Source: Raphanus sativus (Eukaryota > Streptophyta > Magnoliopsida > Brassicales > Brassicaceae). From it: a stretch of DNA of 64,000 nucleotides. The position numbers and the translations under genes were made by a program. The notes below the pieces were generated by a model that saw only the letters and a program-made list of their open reading frames with translations, had not been told where the DNA came from and ran no database searches. Below, piece after piece: positions 46,785 to 59,287 of this stretch; positions within the stretch are counted from its first letter, which is position 1; every line of letters starts with the position of its first letter. The stretch is taken from the NCBI RefSeq assembly GCF_000801105.2, contig NC_079515.1, positions 14,074,001-14,138,000 on the forward strand, read 5' to 3'.

Positions 46785-47450
46785 TTTAAAATTAAGAAAG
46801 TAACTTAAACAGCAAGAATAACTCAATATATATAAACGCAAGAATAAATAAAAATATCTGACCATTATGAACAACATAATTAATTTCAATCACCGATTTT
46901 TAATTAAATTAAGTTTCTTAAAACCGGGAAATAACCAATCTACTTAACCCATAATGAACAACATCAGAAAATCTAACGGTATAGATAACAAAAACTAATT
47001 ATCTAATATATTTGATCAACCTATGCTCTTTCTATGTTATTAAAACTTAGAAATCGACCAAATAATAAACTTTCCTATGCAAGAGATACCGGTTTATACC
47101 TCTTCATCAATGAGAAACATCTCGACACCAATAAGAACCTTAGACTGAATATTCTAAGCCTCCCAGAAGTGGATCAACCGGAACCGGACTTCGCCTTCAT
47201 GGAGCCCGAAGGTCACATCCTGAAGGAAATCACATCATCCACTTCGCCGGAGACGATGGATTTTCCAGGTCGTGCACACCATGCTGGGAAGGATATGGAC
47301 ACACGCGGGACGATCCACACATGTCTGAATTCGCGAGAACTGAACATCACCTGATTTGTACATGGCATAACTCCCTCATCTGAACTCTGTTTGATATGAT
47401 TCTTCTTCTAGGAGTTCCATAATTGAGTTGAGAACATTCTCCAAGTGGTT
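46785..47450. other. Spacer with one weak reading frame
   Basis: A 106-codon open frame (47034-47354, +) is less AT-rich than its surroundings from about 47140 on (GHILKEITSSTSPETMDF). I do not recognise it and it has no clear splice or promoter context, so it may be a gene remnant or chance. Nothing else seen. Confidence 0.3.
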
Positions 47451-49572
47451 TCACGCGAAAAAAACATCATGGTATAGAAGATATGCTTCGAACAATGAAT
47501 GTATGTCTGTGTTGCTTCTCGGGTGGTTTGGTGGTCGAACCAGCTCGGAAGATCGAACCAACTTGCTCAGCTCGTCCGGGTGAGTGTTAGTCCAGCTCAG
47601 CTCGTCCATTATAGTGTCACTCCAGCTCACTTGAGTATTCAGCTCATCCAAGATTGCATAGATGATAAGGGAATTGGCATAATCTGATGAGAAAACCTCG
47701 GCTATGTCTAGCTGGTCGACAAGGTCGCCACCTTGGGCCGTATCCATGAACCAAACAGGTCGGTGCTCAATCCAGGGCGTATCATACTCTCCCTCTTCAA
47801 AAGTATTTGTCCTCAAATCCATTTTACCTAAATCAAAAGAAAATGAATCAGACAAAAAGAATTTTAAAAACAAGCAAAATTCAATGAAGAATAAATTTGG
47901 AGAGAAACTTCCTTGGAGTTTCGAACTTGTTCTCCTTAAGTACTTCCAGTTCCATGTTCCAAGAACACTAGTGTTGTGCCGACCTCCTCTGCTTGCTTCC
48001 ATCTTTGGTTCTTTGAGAATCAGCAGCTCCAACGGTTTCTCAAGTGATGAACACTTTGCTGCCTTTGGTCTGGCCGGTTTTGGTGGAAGGATCATATCTT
48101 CATAATCCCAAGGCCATTCCTTCTGATTTTGATCTTTCTGAGAAGCTGAGAGAACCATCTTGAATAATATGATCGGTTTTGGATCAGGCCGCCTCTTTGC
48201 TGGGCCTAAATCTCCTTGGGAAATCTGGTACTCGCGGATAGATGGACTGGAGAACCTCCGACTTGAAAAATTCATAACTCCTTCCTCCGTGAATATTTTC
48301 AAGTGATTCCAAGCCTCAGTGAATCCTTGGGGAATTGGCTTTCCAGGAAAATTGTATTCAAGACAAAAGACCTTCTTAAAGTCGAGATACCCTTCGTGGA
48401 CTGAACCTCTGTCGCTGGCATCTCCAAGGTAGCCGGTTTGGACAACAATGCTTCTCCAAAACTCAGGCTGTTTGGCACGATCAATGCTTTCATTCAGAGG
48501 CTTAACCTGTCTTTCCTGGATACTCAAAACAAACACTAAAAGACCAGGATCAAATGTGCAAGAGAGATACTTGTTCAAATCAAACATCAAAATATATTTT
48601 CCAAGAACAAGTAGCACACATTTCAGCCTTTCAAGATGCTCATCAAAATAGATGTTACAGACCAGAATTTTCTCAAGACATGCAAAAATATTAGACATTT
48701 TCAGAAAGTGCATATCCTGCTCAACATCTGAACAAACAAGCTTAAGTTCAGATTGAGAAACATTTATCAAAGACTTAAGAGACTTATCAAAGAATGTGTT
48801 GTAAATCAAAATATCATCAAGGCTCAAAACAACACATTGATCACGAGATGATCTCAAAAGATGCCAAGTTTTATCAGTTTCAAAACACACAAGATCAGGC
48901 TGCAAAACATAATCACAAGAATCAAGATCACAAAAATCATTTTCAGTTCTATGTGATTCATGTTCCAGCAACTTCTTAACCAAAATTCCGTCCAAGGCAC
49001 AAAAGGATGCAAATAAATTATCAGTGATCAGTGCATGAATATAAGAACTCAGATCAAAGTCATTTCCTTTGAAAACAAACGAATCAAAAGAGTTTCTAGC
49101 ACAAAAATCGGTTTGTTGCAAACTATGATCAAATGACTTTTCAAGAGAATGAAAACATTTGTTGTGTTTCAAGAACTGATCAAAGCTCAAAATAATTCCA
49201 GAATTGATGCCATTGACATTTTGAAAACATTGTTGACCAAGAAGTTCATCAGGTTTAAAATTTTCAAAAGAATTAATTATGTTTTCAAAAACAGATTTTG
49301 AAACACAAAATTCTTTCATCTTGTCAAGACCAAAACAAGTCACATCATGAGAACTGATCTTGACTAATATTTCAGGCAGAGAATTAAGCAAATCAGAGTT
49401 CTCATTGTGCTTTTGAAGATCAGAAGACAAAGGGAGAGGAGATGTGTCGGGATCAAAGCATAGATGACTCTCCATAGCTATGGATGTGATGCTTGTTGCT
49501 TCCTCATCAAAGACTGGACCAAGGTCGTCCTCCTCATCAAAGATAGGACCTAGATCATCATCCAAAGGTGTC
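47451..49572 (-). CDS. Long retroelement-type open frame, partial, function unknown
   Basis: More than 700 codons are open on the minus strand, ending at 47451. There is no ATG start; the frame stays open upstream of 49565 (GRLSGTRTPL before DDDLGPIFDEEDDLGPVFDEE). The first third has an acidic repeat (LGPIFDEED, LGPVFDEEA), then long Phe/Cys/Leu-rich stretches (FDHSLQQTDFCARNSFDSF). The last third looks different: basic and Pro-rich (PPKPARPKAAKCSS), then VRSSELVRPPNHPRSNTD. Comparable proteins, as I remember them, accompany Ty3/gypsy-like elements in Brassica genomes, but no protease, RT or integrase motif is visible here. Cellular role unknown. The change of character near residue 550 suggests read-through into a non-coding part or a fusion. 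Confidence 0.45.
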
Positions 49573-49660
49573 CTAGTGCCAGAAAGTCGTCCATGATGTG
49601 GATGGTTGAATGGCTCTTACATGGTTTACAAATACAAGAAATAATTGATCAAATGCTATT

Positions 49661-50768
49661 ACTTTTTCTATAATTTTGATAGTTAAAGTCCATAATATTA
49701 TTTAGATTATTTGGTAAATATTTGTTTATTTTATTTTTCAAATCCAATTAAAATAAATAATATTAAAAAAATTTAACTAATCAAATTATAATTTAAAAAA
49801 AAAATCTCACCAATGATCGAAATCTGACCAAAGTTAGTTAAGTGACTTCTTAATTATTATATATGATGGGCCTAACATTTTAAACCGACCAGATTATCCA
49901 AACCGAACAGAACCGATGTTTGGTAAATTCAGTTAAGTTTGGTTTGGAACACTAAACCGATCGGCAACAAATATAAATTGTTCAGTTCACATGTATTTGG
50001 CTTTGGTTTTAACATAACGGAACGGTTAACCAGATTTATTAAAATACCCTTAAATCAAATCTTTAAACCTAAATATCTAATAATCTGCCGTCACCCTTTT
50101 TTGTTCGTTCTTTTTCTCCAATCTTCAATTTTCAATCCTTCTTTCTTCATTATTCTGTTTATTTTCCTATAATTCATTTTATTCAACTCTAAGTCTAGAA
50201 AACATGTCTTCATCAGCGTTCAAGAAACTTGTCTTTAGTATTCCATCATTGAGCCGTTGTCAAGCCGTCCTATTTTCACCATCTCACTCGAATCTTTCTG
50301 TTTGATTCACTATAACACTTCAAACCATCTTTATTTGATTCTCTCTTCCCATCTAAACATGTTTCATCGTCTGATCCGAGCTTCATTGTCTCCGCCGTAC
50401 CGTCGCTGCCGCATATTGAGATTGAAAAAACCTTGAGTATTGCCTTCAAACTCTTAGGTTAGTTTTGATTAAGCCATTCCATATATTTATAGATGTATTT
50501 TTGAAAATCGATTTTGCCCAATAAATGAATATATCAAAAAGGTCAAAATCCATTTTATTAATAATACATAAACCGAGGAACCTAACCGAACTAACCGACG
50601 CCAAATCGAACAGAACCGTAATTATTTCTGTTTAACTTCGGCAAAATTGTTTAAATCTGAATAAACCGACAAACCTTGATAACTGAAACCGAACTACCTA
50701 CATTAACCGAATCCGCAGGCCTATAGGATAGAATGAGATTGATTAATTTATAAATTTACCTTGTAAGT
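49661..50768. other. AT-rich spacer with AACCGAAC-type low-complexity sequence
   Basis: No supported gene. Degenerate AACCGAACAGAACCG words occur at 49880-50030 and 50570-50720. The 77-codon frame at 49939-50172 is Phe-rich translation of T-runs and not credible. Confidence 0.5.
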
Positions 50769-52908
50769 AAACCAGAACCGGAATTTGGTCTTTTTTTTGC
50801 CACAATAAAAAACCTTTTTTCTCTCTCTTGAACCTTCTCCATCTTCTCTCTAGAAGAAAAAACACGCGACTAGTGTCTCCGGCCGGCGGTGCGGCTCTTT
50901 TAGCCACCGTCGGTCCGGCCAAAAGCTTTCTACCTTTTTCATTGCTTCGTTTTATCGGCTCTACTATCGGTTTGATGCGATCACTCCGTTTTTCTCCTTT
51001 GCTTCCGGCCATGCATCATCTTATCCGGTGGTGGTCCGGGTATGGTTTTCCGGGAAACGGTGGGCTATCCACCGATTATCGCCGGTGTTTATTTCTGGGG
51101 CCGTACCGTTTCCTCTTTGGTAGTGGTCGCCGGCTTTCGATTCTCGTAGACGTGTTCGGGCTGTGGAAACTGTGTTTCTTTGCGGTGGTTGGCCGAATTC
51201 AGGAGTGTTCTCCCTGAAGGTCGGGCCTTTTATGAAGACTCCGAATTCTTTACGTCCGATATTGTCGTTGGAGGTGGATTCTCGGTGGTCGTGGTTGTGT
51301 CCCGGTTCCGGAGATTGGGTTATGTTCTGATAAACAGCGTCGACTTCTAACGAGATGGAAGTGGTGATTTGTGATTCCGGGGAGGTCTCAGATTACGATC
51401 CCGGCGGCGACCTCTGGCCATGAGAGAAGACGAAGTATGCACCGCTGACACGCGTTCCGTGGTGGCTGAGGTTTCAACACGTGGAAGTGGGTGGGCGGTG
51501 ACGTTTTGGGCTTTAGTTTTTCTTTTGGGTCTGGCGGTTGGTTTGCGCGGGCTTGTGTTTTAGCTTTCGTATATATGTTTGGGCTGTTCTGTGCTTTGTA
51601 ATATTTTTCTTGTTATAATATATCAGATGGCATAAAAAAACGGGAAAATTGCATAAAAAACTTTCAAAGTGGCAATCATTTACACTTTAAACCCTGAAGT
51701 TATTTAACTAGCACATTAAACATTCAAGTTGGTTTTTGTATCACTAAAAACCTTCAACGTGGCTTACTTGTTCATCAAGCCGAAAATGTGACATGTTAAC
51801 ATGATGACATGTCAGTTTTTTTGTTTTATTATTAATATTTACTTATATTTAGTTACTAAAGCAATTAACAATAAATAAAAATTGAAAAATCATAGATCAT
51901 TAAAAAATCGAAATATTTTTCTTTCAAATGAAAAGGATTTTATTTTATAAAAAAATAAATTTCTTCTCACATTTTTATTTTTTAAAGTAAAAATGTCTAA
52001 AATTTTCTAAAGAGTGAAATGAATGCAAAAATTGATATATGTATTTAAAAATTTGTTTGAAATTATTTATTGATTTCAGAAAATTTTATTTAGAAAATAT
52101 ATTTTAATTACATAAATAAGAAATAAAACTAAATATTTTCAAAATAAAATAAAAATATTTTTAGTAAGACATTGAGTTATTTTTGAAAATCATACAAAAT
52201 CTCGAAATCTTCTAAATTTTTCTTTTAAATCGATATCATTGTTTACGGTAAGACTTTTGACAAACTAATAATGACAATGATGGTTTTAAATAAATATATC
52301 AAAATGGGAAATATAAATATTTTGTTTGAAATTATTTATCAATTTATGTAAATGACAGTTTTGATATATTTATTTAAAACCCAATTTTGATATATTTATT
52401 TTCAAAATAAATTTTCTGAAAATTAGAATTAATAAATAATTTCAAACAATTTTTTTAAAAAATAATAAAATTGACTTTCACTTAACTCTTTAGAAAATTT
52501 CAGAACCTTTTTGAATTTAAAAAATAAAAAAAAAATTGAAAATATTTTTTTTTAGAAAGAAATCTTTTCCATTTTTAAGAAAATATTTCAACTTTAAAAA
52601 AAAAATCATTTTCTGTATTTATTGTTAGTTATTTATATTAACTAAATATTTATAATTTAGATGGATTATAATTAAATATAATAAATATTAATAAAAATAA
52701 AAAAACTGATACATCACCATTTTAACAGGTCAACAAGTCATCATTTTTGCTTGATGAACAAGTAAGCCACGTTGAAGGTTTTTAGTGATACAAAAGCCAA
52801 CTTGAATGTTTGATATGCTAGTTAAATAACTTTAGGGTTTAAAGTGTAAGTGAATGTCACTCTGAAGGTTTTTTATGCGATTTTCCCTAGAAAAAACCAT
52901 AACCGGAA
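50769..52908 (+). mobile_element. LINE-like retroposon with 15-bp target duplication, split in its A-tail
   Basis: AAACCAGAACCGGAA at 50769-50783 and AAACCATAACCGGAA at 52894-52908 form a 15-bp target duplication. Between them lie about 860 bp of retroposon body (50784-51632) and an A-rich tail (GGCATAAAAAAA), which is interrupted by a Mutator-type MITE (51642-52887). The body is GC-rich against its surroundings, with CCGGCGG-type words and a 3' end TGTAATATTTTTCTTG then ATATATCAGATGGC. A 129-codon open frame (50828-51217, LVSPAGGAALLATVG) has no domain I recognise. Long TSD plus 3' A-tail indicate target-primed insertion; no RT is encoded, so it is a non-autonomous LINE derivative or a processed copy. 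Confidence 0.65.
51642..52887. mobile_element. Mutator-type non-autonomous element with about 200-bp TIRs
   Basis: Left end GGGAAAATTGCATAAAAAAC and right end the complement of GGGAAAATCGCATAAAAAAC. TIR similarity continues through TTTACACTTTAAACCC, TTATTTAACTAGC and the CAACGTGGCTTACTTGTTCA block. Flanks are TAAAAAAAC (51633-51641) and TAGAAAAAAC (from 52888), an approximately 9-bp target within an A-run. The AT-rich middle (51810-52700) has no gene. Confidence 0.85.
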
Positions 52909-53216
52909 ACAGTTAATAGCTGGTTTTGACGTAAAGAATCAGTTTTCTTGGGCTTTGAAACTTTGTATGGGCTTTACATTATATGCACGAGCACACACGT
53001 GCGGAAAGAGACAAAGACAAGTGAGGAGATGGGATCCACATCAACAGTGAGACTACGTGAGTCCAAGCCACGAGGCATCGTGGTCTGCAAACGGCTAATT
53101 TTCTGACATGTAGGTCCACGTTTTAACCCACTATCTTGATACCTTCAAAATTTAGCAAACTCAATGCCTGTTATTTTGCTAAATTTCGTAGCTCGTCCGG
53201 AATCTTTGCATATTTA

Positions 53217-53519
53217 GACTATCTCCAACCCACCTCTATTTATATCTCTATATTTTTTTCTAAGATAGAGAATCTCTATTATAGAGGTGGATTTCCTCCA
53301 ATGTATGCCTCTATAATAGAGTTCCTCTATTTATAGGAGAAAATATCGAAGAATCTCACTTTTTGTCTCTATATTTAGAGATGAAAATGACAAATCTCTA
53401 TATTTTCTCCTATAAATAGAGGAACTCTATTATAGAAGCATACATTGGAGCAAATCCACTTCTATAATAGAGTTTCTCTATTTTAGAGAAAAATATAGAG
53501 GTGTACATTGGAGATGCTC
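53217..53519. mobile_element. Palindromic MITE with TTA target
   Basis: Starts GACTATCTCCAACCCACCTC and ends as the complement of GAGCATCTCCAATGTACACC, flanked by TTA on both sides (53214-53216, 53520-53522). The interior is a near-complete palindrome built on CTCTATTTATAGGAG and CTCTATTATAGA. TTA targets point to a Tourist/Harbinger type. Non-coding. Confidence 0.82.
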
Positions 53520-54198
53520 TTACAAGTAAATTTGTTTTCTTGAAATTTGAAAACGTGTTGTCGATATATTTTCTTTTCTTTTGGTCAAAGCGTTGTCGTT
53601 TAACTTATATAGCTCATTTATCCCTTTTTATGACAGCTGGCTGCTGCAAATGCATTCATCCAATTACTTATTGGAAATTTCATACAAAAAGATAGATAAT
53701 GTTTCCAGTATGTAGCTTTGAACTGGGGTGCAATTGTCATAGACTTTTTTTTTTTTTTTAGTTTTTTTAGTTTTTGGTTTAATTTTACATTGGAAATTTT
53801 AGCTTTTATATTATTTGGCTTTGAAAATTTTAAAAATCCTTTAAATATTTAAAAAGTTTAGTATGGTTTCCATTTAATTATTTTAATTTAATTGTTTCAG
53901 TTAATAAATTAGGAATGTAATACATACAGATAATCTATATATAATAGCAAATCCAAGTTGACGTCAGCTTTTTTTTATAGGAAAATAAAGTTACAATCGT
54001 ACGTTCAAGATTTGTTTGTTATTATGATCTAAGGGATACAAAGTTTCCATGCTCTAAGTGGCTTACGTCATCTAAACGATAGTCTCAGGGCGTCTCTTCA
54101 GTGAATCAGTCACCTTCTCAAAACAACACATCTCTTCTCTGAATCATCGATCATTTTCAGCAAAAGACGTCTTCTTTCCCTTAACCGACTGTTATCTG

Positions 54199-54357
54199 AT
54201 GGAGGCTTCTACATCCGCCTCTTATTTGCTTCCTTCTGGTTTAAAGCGTCTCAGAACTTACACCATTTTGGAGTCGAATCTTGTAATCAATCTATATACA
54301 GAAGTTCTATACAATCTATATATTCCACCACCGTCATCCAATTTTTTATATGTATGA
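54199..54357 (+). other. Short open frame, possible first exon of an unrecognised gene
   Basis: ATG followed by 52 codons (MEASTSASYLLPSGLKRLRT at the start) in a less AT-rich patch, with a CT-rich leader (54090-54180) like a plant 5' UTR. A Cassandra element is inserted 16 bp after the stop. No downstream exon could be linked; a GT donor inside the frame would be needed. Weak candidate for a gene broken by the insertion. Confidence 0.25.
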
Positions 54358-54373
54358 AATTCCCTTATACCTT

Positions 54374-54722
54374 CTGTAACATCCCGAGTTGTGATATGTG
54401 AAAAGGCTTAAGAGAATTGATTTGGCTACCTATATCACCAAAGTTGACTTACCTTTTCCGTCACACCTCCGTTTAGAACTCCAGAGTTAAGCGTGCTTGG
54501 GCTGGAGTAGTGAAAGGATGGGTGACCTATCGGGAAGTGATTCGCGATACCGTGTAAGTGAGGCCAAAACACGGGAAAGGTCGGGTGGTGATTGCAGGGT
54601 CAGTAAACAATGATTTCGAGCCTTTGAAAAATTAGCGACCGACCGTCGGATGGGATGGGGCCCACGGGCCGAGAGAGCGGGCGTGGGTGGCCCATTAGCC
54701 GTGGGCGGGTCGGGGCGTTACA
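54374..54722 (+). repeat. Cassandra left LTR with 5S rRNA-derived domain
   Basis: About 54466-54538 matches the 3' two-thirds of plant 5S rRNA: AGAACTCCAGAGTTAAGCG, TGCTTGGGCTGGAGTAGT and GGATGGGTGACCTATCGGGA. This region includes the box A/C internal promoter used by RNA polymerase III. Not a true 5S gene: substitutions and the LTR context rule that out. Confidence 0.9.
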
Positions 54723-54724
54723 AG

Positions 54725-54736
54725 TGGTATCAGAGC
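54725..54736 (+). promoter_or_regulatory. Primer-binding site, initiator tRNA-Met
   Basis: TGGTATCAGAGC, complementary to the 3' end of tRNA-Met, two bases after the left LTR. Confidence 0.92.
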
Positions 54737-54826
54737 TGGTTAGCCGTCTCAGTTCTGACCTGAGAGGCGTCTTGAGACCTGTCGTGGGGCGCAACGAGGG
54801 CGTTGCGTTCTTTGAGAGGGGTGAAT

Positions 54827-55174
54827 TGTAACATCCCGAGTTGTGATATGTGAAAAGGCTTAAGAGAATTGATTTGGCTACCTATATCACCAAAGTTGAC
54901 TTACCTTTTCCGTCACACCTCCGTTTAGAACTCCAGAGTTAAGCGTGCTTGGGCTGGAGTAGTGAAAGGATGGGTGACCTATCGGGAAGTGATTCGCGAT
55001 ACCGTGTAAGTGAGGCCAAAACACGGGGAAAGGTCGGGTGGTGATTGCAGGGTCAGTAAACAATGATTTCGAGCCTTTGAAAAATTAGCGACCGACCGTC
55101 GGATGGGATGGGGCCCACGGGCGAGAGAGCGGGCGTGGGTGGCCCATTAGCCGTGGGCGGGTCGGGGCGTTACA
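54827..55174 (+). repeat. Cassandra right LTR with 5S rRNA-derived domain
   Basis: Same as the left LTR with an offset of 453 bp. Differences seen are a one-base gain in ACACGGGGAAAGG and a one-base loss in GGGCGAGAGAG. Confidence 0.93.
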
Positions 55175-55179
55175 CCTTC

Positions 55180-57820
55180 ATCATCATCTTCGTTCTTATT
55201 CGTCTCTGCAATTTATTTTTCTCTGATTTCACCTCTTATTTCATTTATTGTTGGAAAATAAATCAATTCAGTTTCAAGAGATAAATCTCTTTCTATATGC
55301 TTCGGATTGGGTGGGAGAGATGTAGTGGATGACGTCTCACGTTTTTTTTGGCCGACGGACAATCTTTATGATGGGGTTTTTCAATGTAAATCATTTTCCT
55401 CTGTTCCATTTTTATGCATCAATTTTCAGGATTTCAGAAAAGTTGATCCAGGTTGTAGGAGAGGTAATTGGAGGATTTTAAGATGGCAAAAACATATTTT
55501 AAAGAGTATGGTCCAACACAGCATTAACAACATCCATAAGTGCATCACTCATATGTCTGTGTGTGCATTGAAGTGGGGAAAGTTTGGACTTGAAGTAAGG
55601 AGAAACCAATGGTAAGTTTCTCCGAAAAATGGATCTTTGTGATGATTCAAATCATTGAATTACCGATAATGATATAATATCTTCGTAATCTAACGTACGC
55701 TATGTTTCAATGTATAATAGGATTGTTCTTTATCCCTCAAATAGATACGGTGAAATACTAACAGCGTAATTCAAACTTGAAAGCAAAGTCAGAGCCAAAC
55801 TTTAGGGACCGAATTCTTATTTAAAAACTTATATTTAAAAATAAAATATATTAGCATAAATTTGACATTATTTTGATCAATATTTAATATAAATTTGATT
55901 TAGTTAAGCATAAAATTAAGAGAAAATATTTTTTATTTTAATTATATTTAAGAATATAAATGTATATATTTAAAATTATAATCTTACATAATTTTTATCT
56001 ATTTCTTTTGGTTAAATATATTAAATAAACTTTTATTAAATTACTAAAAATCATATTAATTTTTATAGTTCTCAACAATTTAAACTAAACAATTTTTGTA
56101 AAATTTGTAGACATCTAAAAGTAACAAATGATATTATGATTAAAATTATATTTTTTTGGAAAAAATGTAGAAAGTTTTGAAAACTTTAGTAAAAAAATTA
56201 TATAATTATATTTCTAAATAAATTATATAATTGTATAAAATTAAATAAAATAATATTTCAAAATTTATAATGTCGTATTTGAATATATTTATTTTAGTGA
56301 GTTATTACTATATTCTAAAAAATTACCAAAATATAAATTAACATTAAATATAATGTAATGTCTGAATTATTGTCATATTCTATAAGTTTACCAAAAAAAT
56401 ATATATCAACACTAAATGTGATTTTTCATGTAATATTTAACGATAAGCCATGTCTTATGTCATCAAGTTTAGTAGACAATATTTTTGGTAAAAAGGATTT
56501 TAAAGATGATTTTAAAGAGGAAATATGGCAAATCACTTTTGCAAATAATGTATATGGTGTATCTACATGTATTTAAATGAAAAATTAGATTTTTTTTCTT
56601 GATAAACAATTACAACAATTTAAATGAATCATTGTAGCTGACAAGAAATAACGAATCATAATAATTTTTGGCAGTTAATAACTGGAAGCTTTGATGATCG
56701 ACCATTACAATTTTTATAAGAAATAGTGAGGCTTGACAAATACAATAAAAAATAGTAGAAGGTGTAGCAGAATGAAAAAGCAAAATACACATAAATTTAC
56801 TACTCCAAAGGAGCACAAAAAGTAGTCCGGAATTTAACATATATAAGGTAAATTATACATCAGATGTACGAAATAGAAGCCAGCAAAGCATCATCCAAGA
56901 AAGCTTATAACTGTTTTATAATCATAGTATTTTCATTTTAATATATTTTATTCTAAAAACATCTCTATAATCTTAAAATTCTATGAACTATTTTGAAAAT
57001 ACATATTTTATCATCATTTTTGATTTTTTCTTTGCACTTTCTCATGTAATCATTATATGCAATGGAGTGTTGATAATTGTATGTTACTCCATCGGTTTGC
57101 ACAAATATAGATAACTTTAATTTTATCAAAAACTATATAACCATCTTTTTATTATATCTATTTATAATTAAATAAATTAATTATAAATTATATTTTAATG
57201 ATATTTTTGATAAATGTAGTTCTCTTGATATATTGTGCATTACGTTAAAACATATATAATAAAAACAGAAAAGTAGAAACATTTTGACAAAAGATACAAT
57301 TTTTAAAAAAATATCTACATATTTTATCGCATGATATTTAATCTTTGAAAACATGTATTATTTATGACCAATAAGTTTTAGTATTTTTTGTTTTAGTAAA
57401 CTTTAATATTTATTATATTAAAAAAACTATACCTATATTTTCATTTTAATATTAATTATATCAATTATAATTATTTTAAACATTTTCACTTTTCTATATT
57501 TTATATATTAATTCCGATCATTTTATAAATAAATATTTTAAAATTTTAATATATTGTTTCCTATGCGAGTTCGCGGAAGTTGGAATCGTAGGGAAGTTTT
57601 GTATATCTCAAAATAAAAACAAATTTGAAATAATTTAAAGTAATTGTGTATATGTGTATAGTATATCTCACAAACTTGTGCATAGTAAAATATATAGTTA
57701 TAAAATGAAAGAGAAAAATGAAATACAAACAACAATTTCTATAAATGAAAAATAAATATAATTATAAATTAAATATATTTTATTAAATTAAATTAAGTAA
57801 AATTTTAGTAAAGAATTTAA
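55180..57820. other. AT-rich intergenic DNA
   Basis: A 102-codon frame at 55307-55615 (+; GRDVVDDVSRFFWPTDNL) is slightly less AT-rich but unrecognised and without clear context. The rest, particularly 55820-57800, is very AT-rich with no gene. A TACTCCATCGGTTTGCAC start near 57088 recalls Stowaway ends but has no convincing partner. Confidence 0.4.
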
Positions 57821-57823
57821 TAT

Positions 57824-57854
57824 CCCGCTGCGAACGCACGGGTTTGTTTCCTAG
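57824..57854 (+). mobile_element. Helitron 3' terminus
   Basis: CCCGCTGCGAACGCACGGG can pair as a hairpin (one bulged C), followed by TTTGTTTCCTAG and T (57855). This is the standard Helitron 3' end. The matching 5' TC end was not identified, so the element's length is unknown. Confidence 0.6.
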
Positions 57855-58916
57855 TATAGTTAATGGAAGTGAAGTTTGCAACTGACTATTTCAACTGATA
57901 AAAATAGTGTTTGCACCGACATAATAACCAGCTTTCACGTCATTTTAGAAGAAATACAACGATATCGACGATTTTTTTTTTCACATTTCTCATTTTAACA
58001 TATTGCAACACCAAAAAATACAATAGCGAGCAAACTTGCACAAGGTGCTTAAAACTCCTACTTAATTGTGTATTATTATATTGGCACTTCCGGTCCATCT
58101 TTTGAATTGACTTTGATTGTAGTATAAGTTTTTATTATTCTTTTACTGAAAAAAACAAATTTAAAATCACATAATATCCAAACAAAATTCATGTTTAATT
58201 CAGTTTAAACTTTTAAATAATTTTAGATAATATAATTAAAAAATCACATGGTCCAAAGTTTTCAGTTTAAATATCAGTTCAATAAAAATATTAAATATTT
58301 AAACTAATTTAAAATATTTTGCACTCAGTTTATGAATATCATTGTGGAGATATTTACTTATTTAGAAAATAAATATAATAAATATTTTATGTATATAATT
58401 TGTGTATTTAAGATTTTTTTGTTTTAGTTTTTTTTATTCTAAGATATTAAAAACATTCGGATAGTTATTAAATTTGATTCACTTTTGTTTTTTTCGGCTT
58501 GGCTCCCATGCTAGTCAATTTATTTGCCAAAGAATAAATATAATATGCACTTTTAAGTTATTCCAACCAGAAATTAGATTAAGAAAACCGAGCTTTACAA
58601 GTTACAATCACAGAAAATATGCACAGAAAAATAAGAAATATAAAGAACCTGTGAACAAATTTGAGATATCGACTGCCGTCTGAAATGGAGATAGTTTGGA
58701 TTTGCTTCATTTTTGCCTGGATAGAAAATGTGTCCTCTATATCCTTGTTGTTTATGCCAATTGTGCAAAACAAGAACCTTGAGAATGAAACAATTTGGAT
58801 TTGCTTCATTTTTCATTTCTCGCTGATGAAAAGCCAGCAAACTTACCAAACATGGTGGGGTCGGCGTGCAATGTAAAACTCTATTATTGATTTTACTTAA
58901 AAATCATGATATTTTA

Positions 58917-59172
58917 TACTATCTCGGTTTCTTAAAGAGTGTCGTTGTGACATTTTTCACAAAAGTTGTTGAAATATATGTAAGTTGTAATTAATTATAC
59001 ATCTTTGACCAATAGTATTTTTGATAAATAAAATTATTTATAAAATCAATGCAGTTCGCAATTAATTTTTAGCTGAAAGTTAGTATAATTTACATTGGAA
59101 TTGTAAAGTGACACTCTTTGTATAACAAGAAAATAAGCTCAGAGTGACACTTATTATGAAACAGAGGGAATA
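58917..59172. mobile_element. Stowaway-type MITE
   Basis: Starts TACTATCTCGGTTTCTTAAA; the right end is the complement of TATTCCCTCTGTTTCATAAT. TA at both ends, 256 bp, no coding capacity. Inner motif AGTGTCACTCT is shared with the next element. Confidence 0.82.
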
Positions 59173-59287
59173 CAAAGAAAGGCAGAGCTCACAGATGCAT
59201 ATCTCAAGAAATTCATGACTACTTGACTATCTAGTTATTCATACACCTACAGTGGATTAAAGTCAATTAAACATTACGTCTAAATAG

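Larger units (their letters stand above)
54374..55174 (+). mobile_element. Complete Cassandra TRIM retrotransposon
   Basis: Two LTRs (54374-54722 and 54827-55174) begin TGTAACATCCCGAG and end GGGGCGTTACA. They flank a 104-bp centre that has a tRNA-Met primer site, TGGTATCAGAGC (54725-54736), and a purine tract GAGAGGGGTGAA before the right LTR. The 5-bp target CCTTC is present on both sides (54369-54373, 55175-55179). LTRs contain 5S rRNA-derived sequence, the defining trait of Cassandra. There is no gene; it depends on proteins of other LTR retrotransposons. The two LTRs are nearly identical, so it is young. Confidence 0.95.

Noticed and set aside
54466..54990. Two 5S rRNA genes
   Set aside because: The 5S-like sequence lies inside the LTRs of a TRIM element with TSD, primer site and purine tract, and it is substituted relative to real 5S rRNA.
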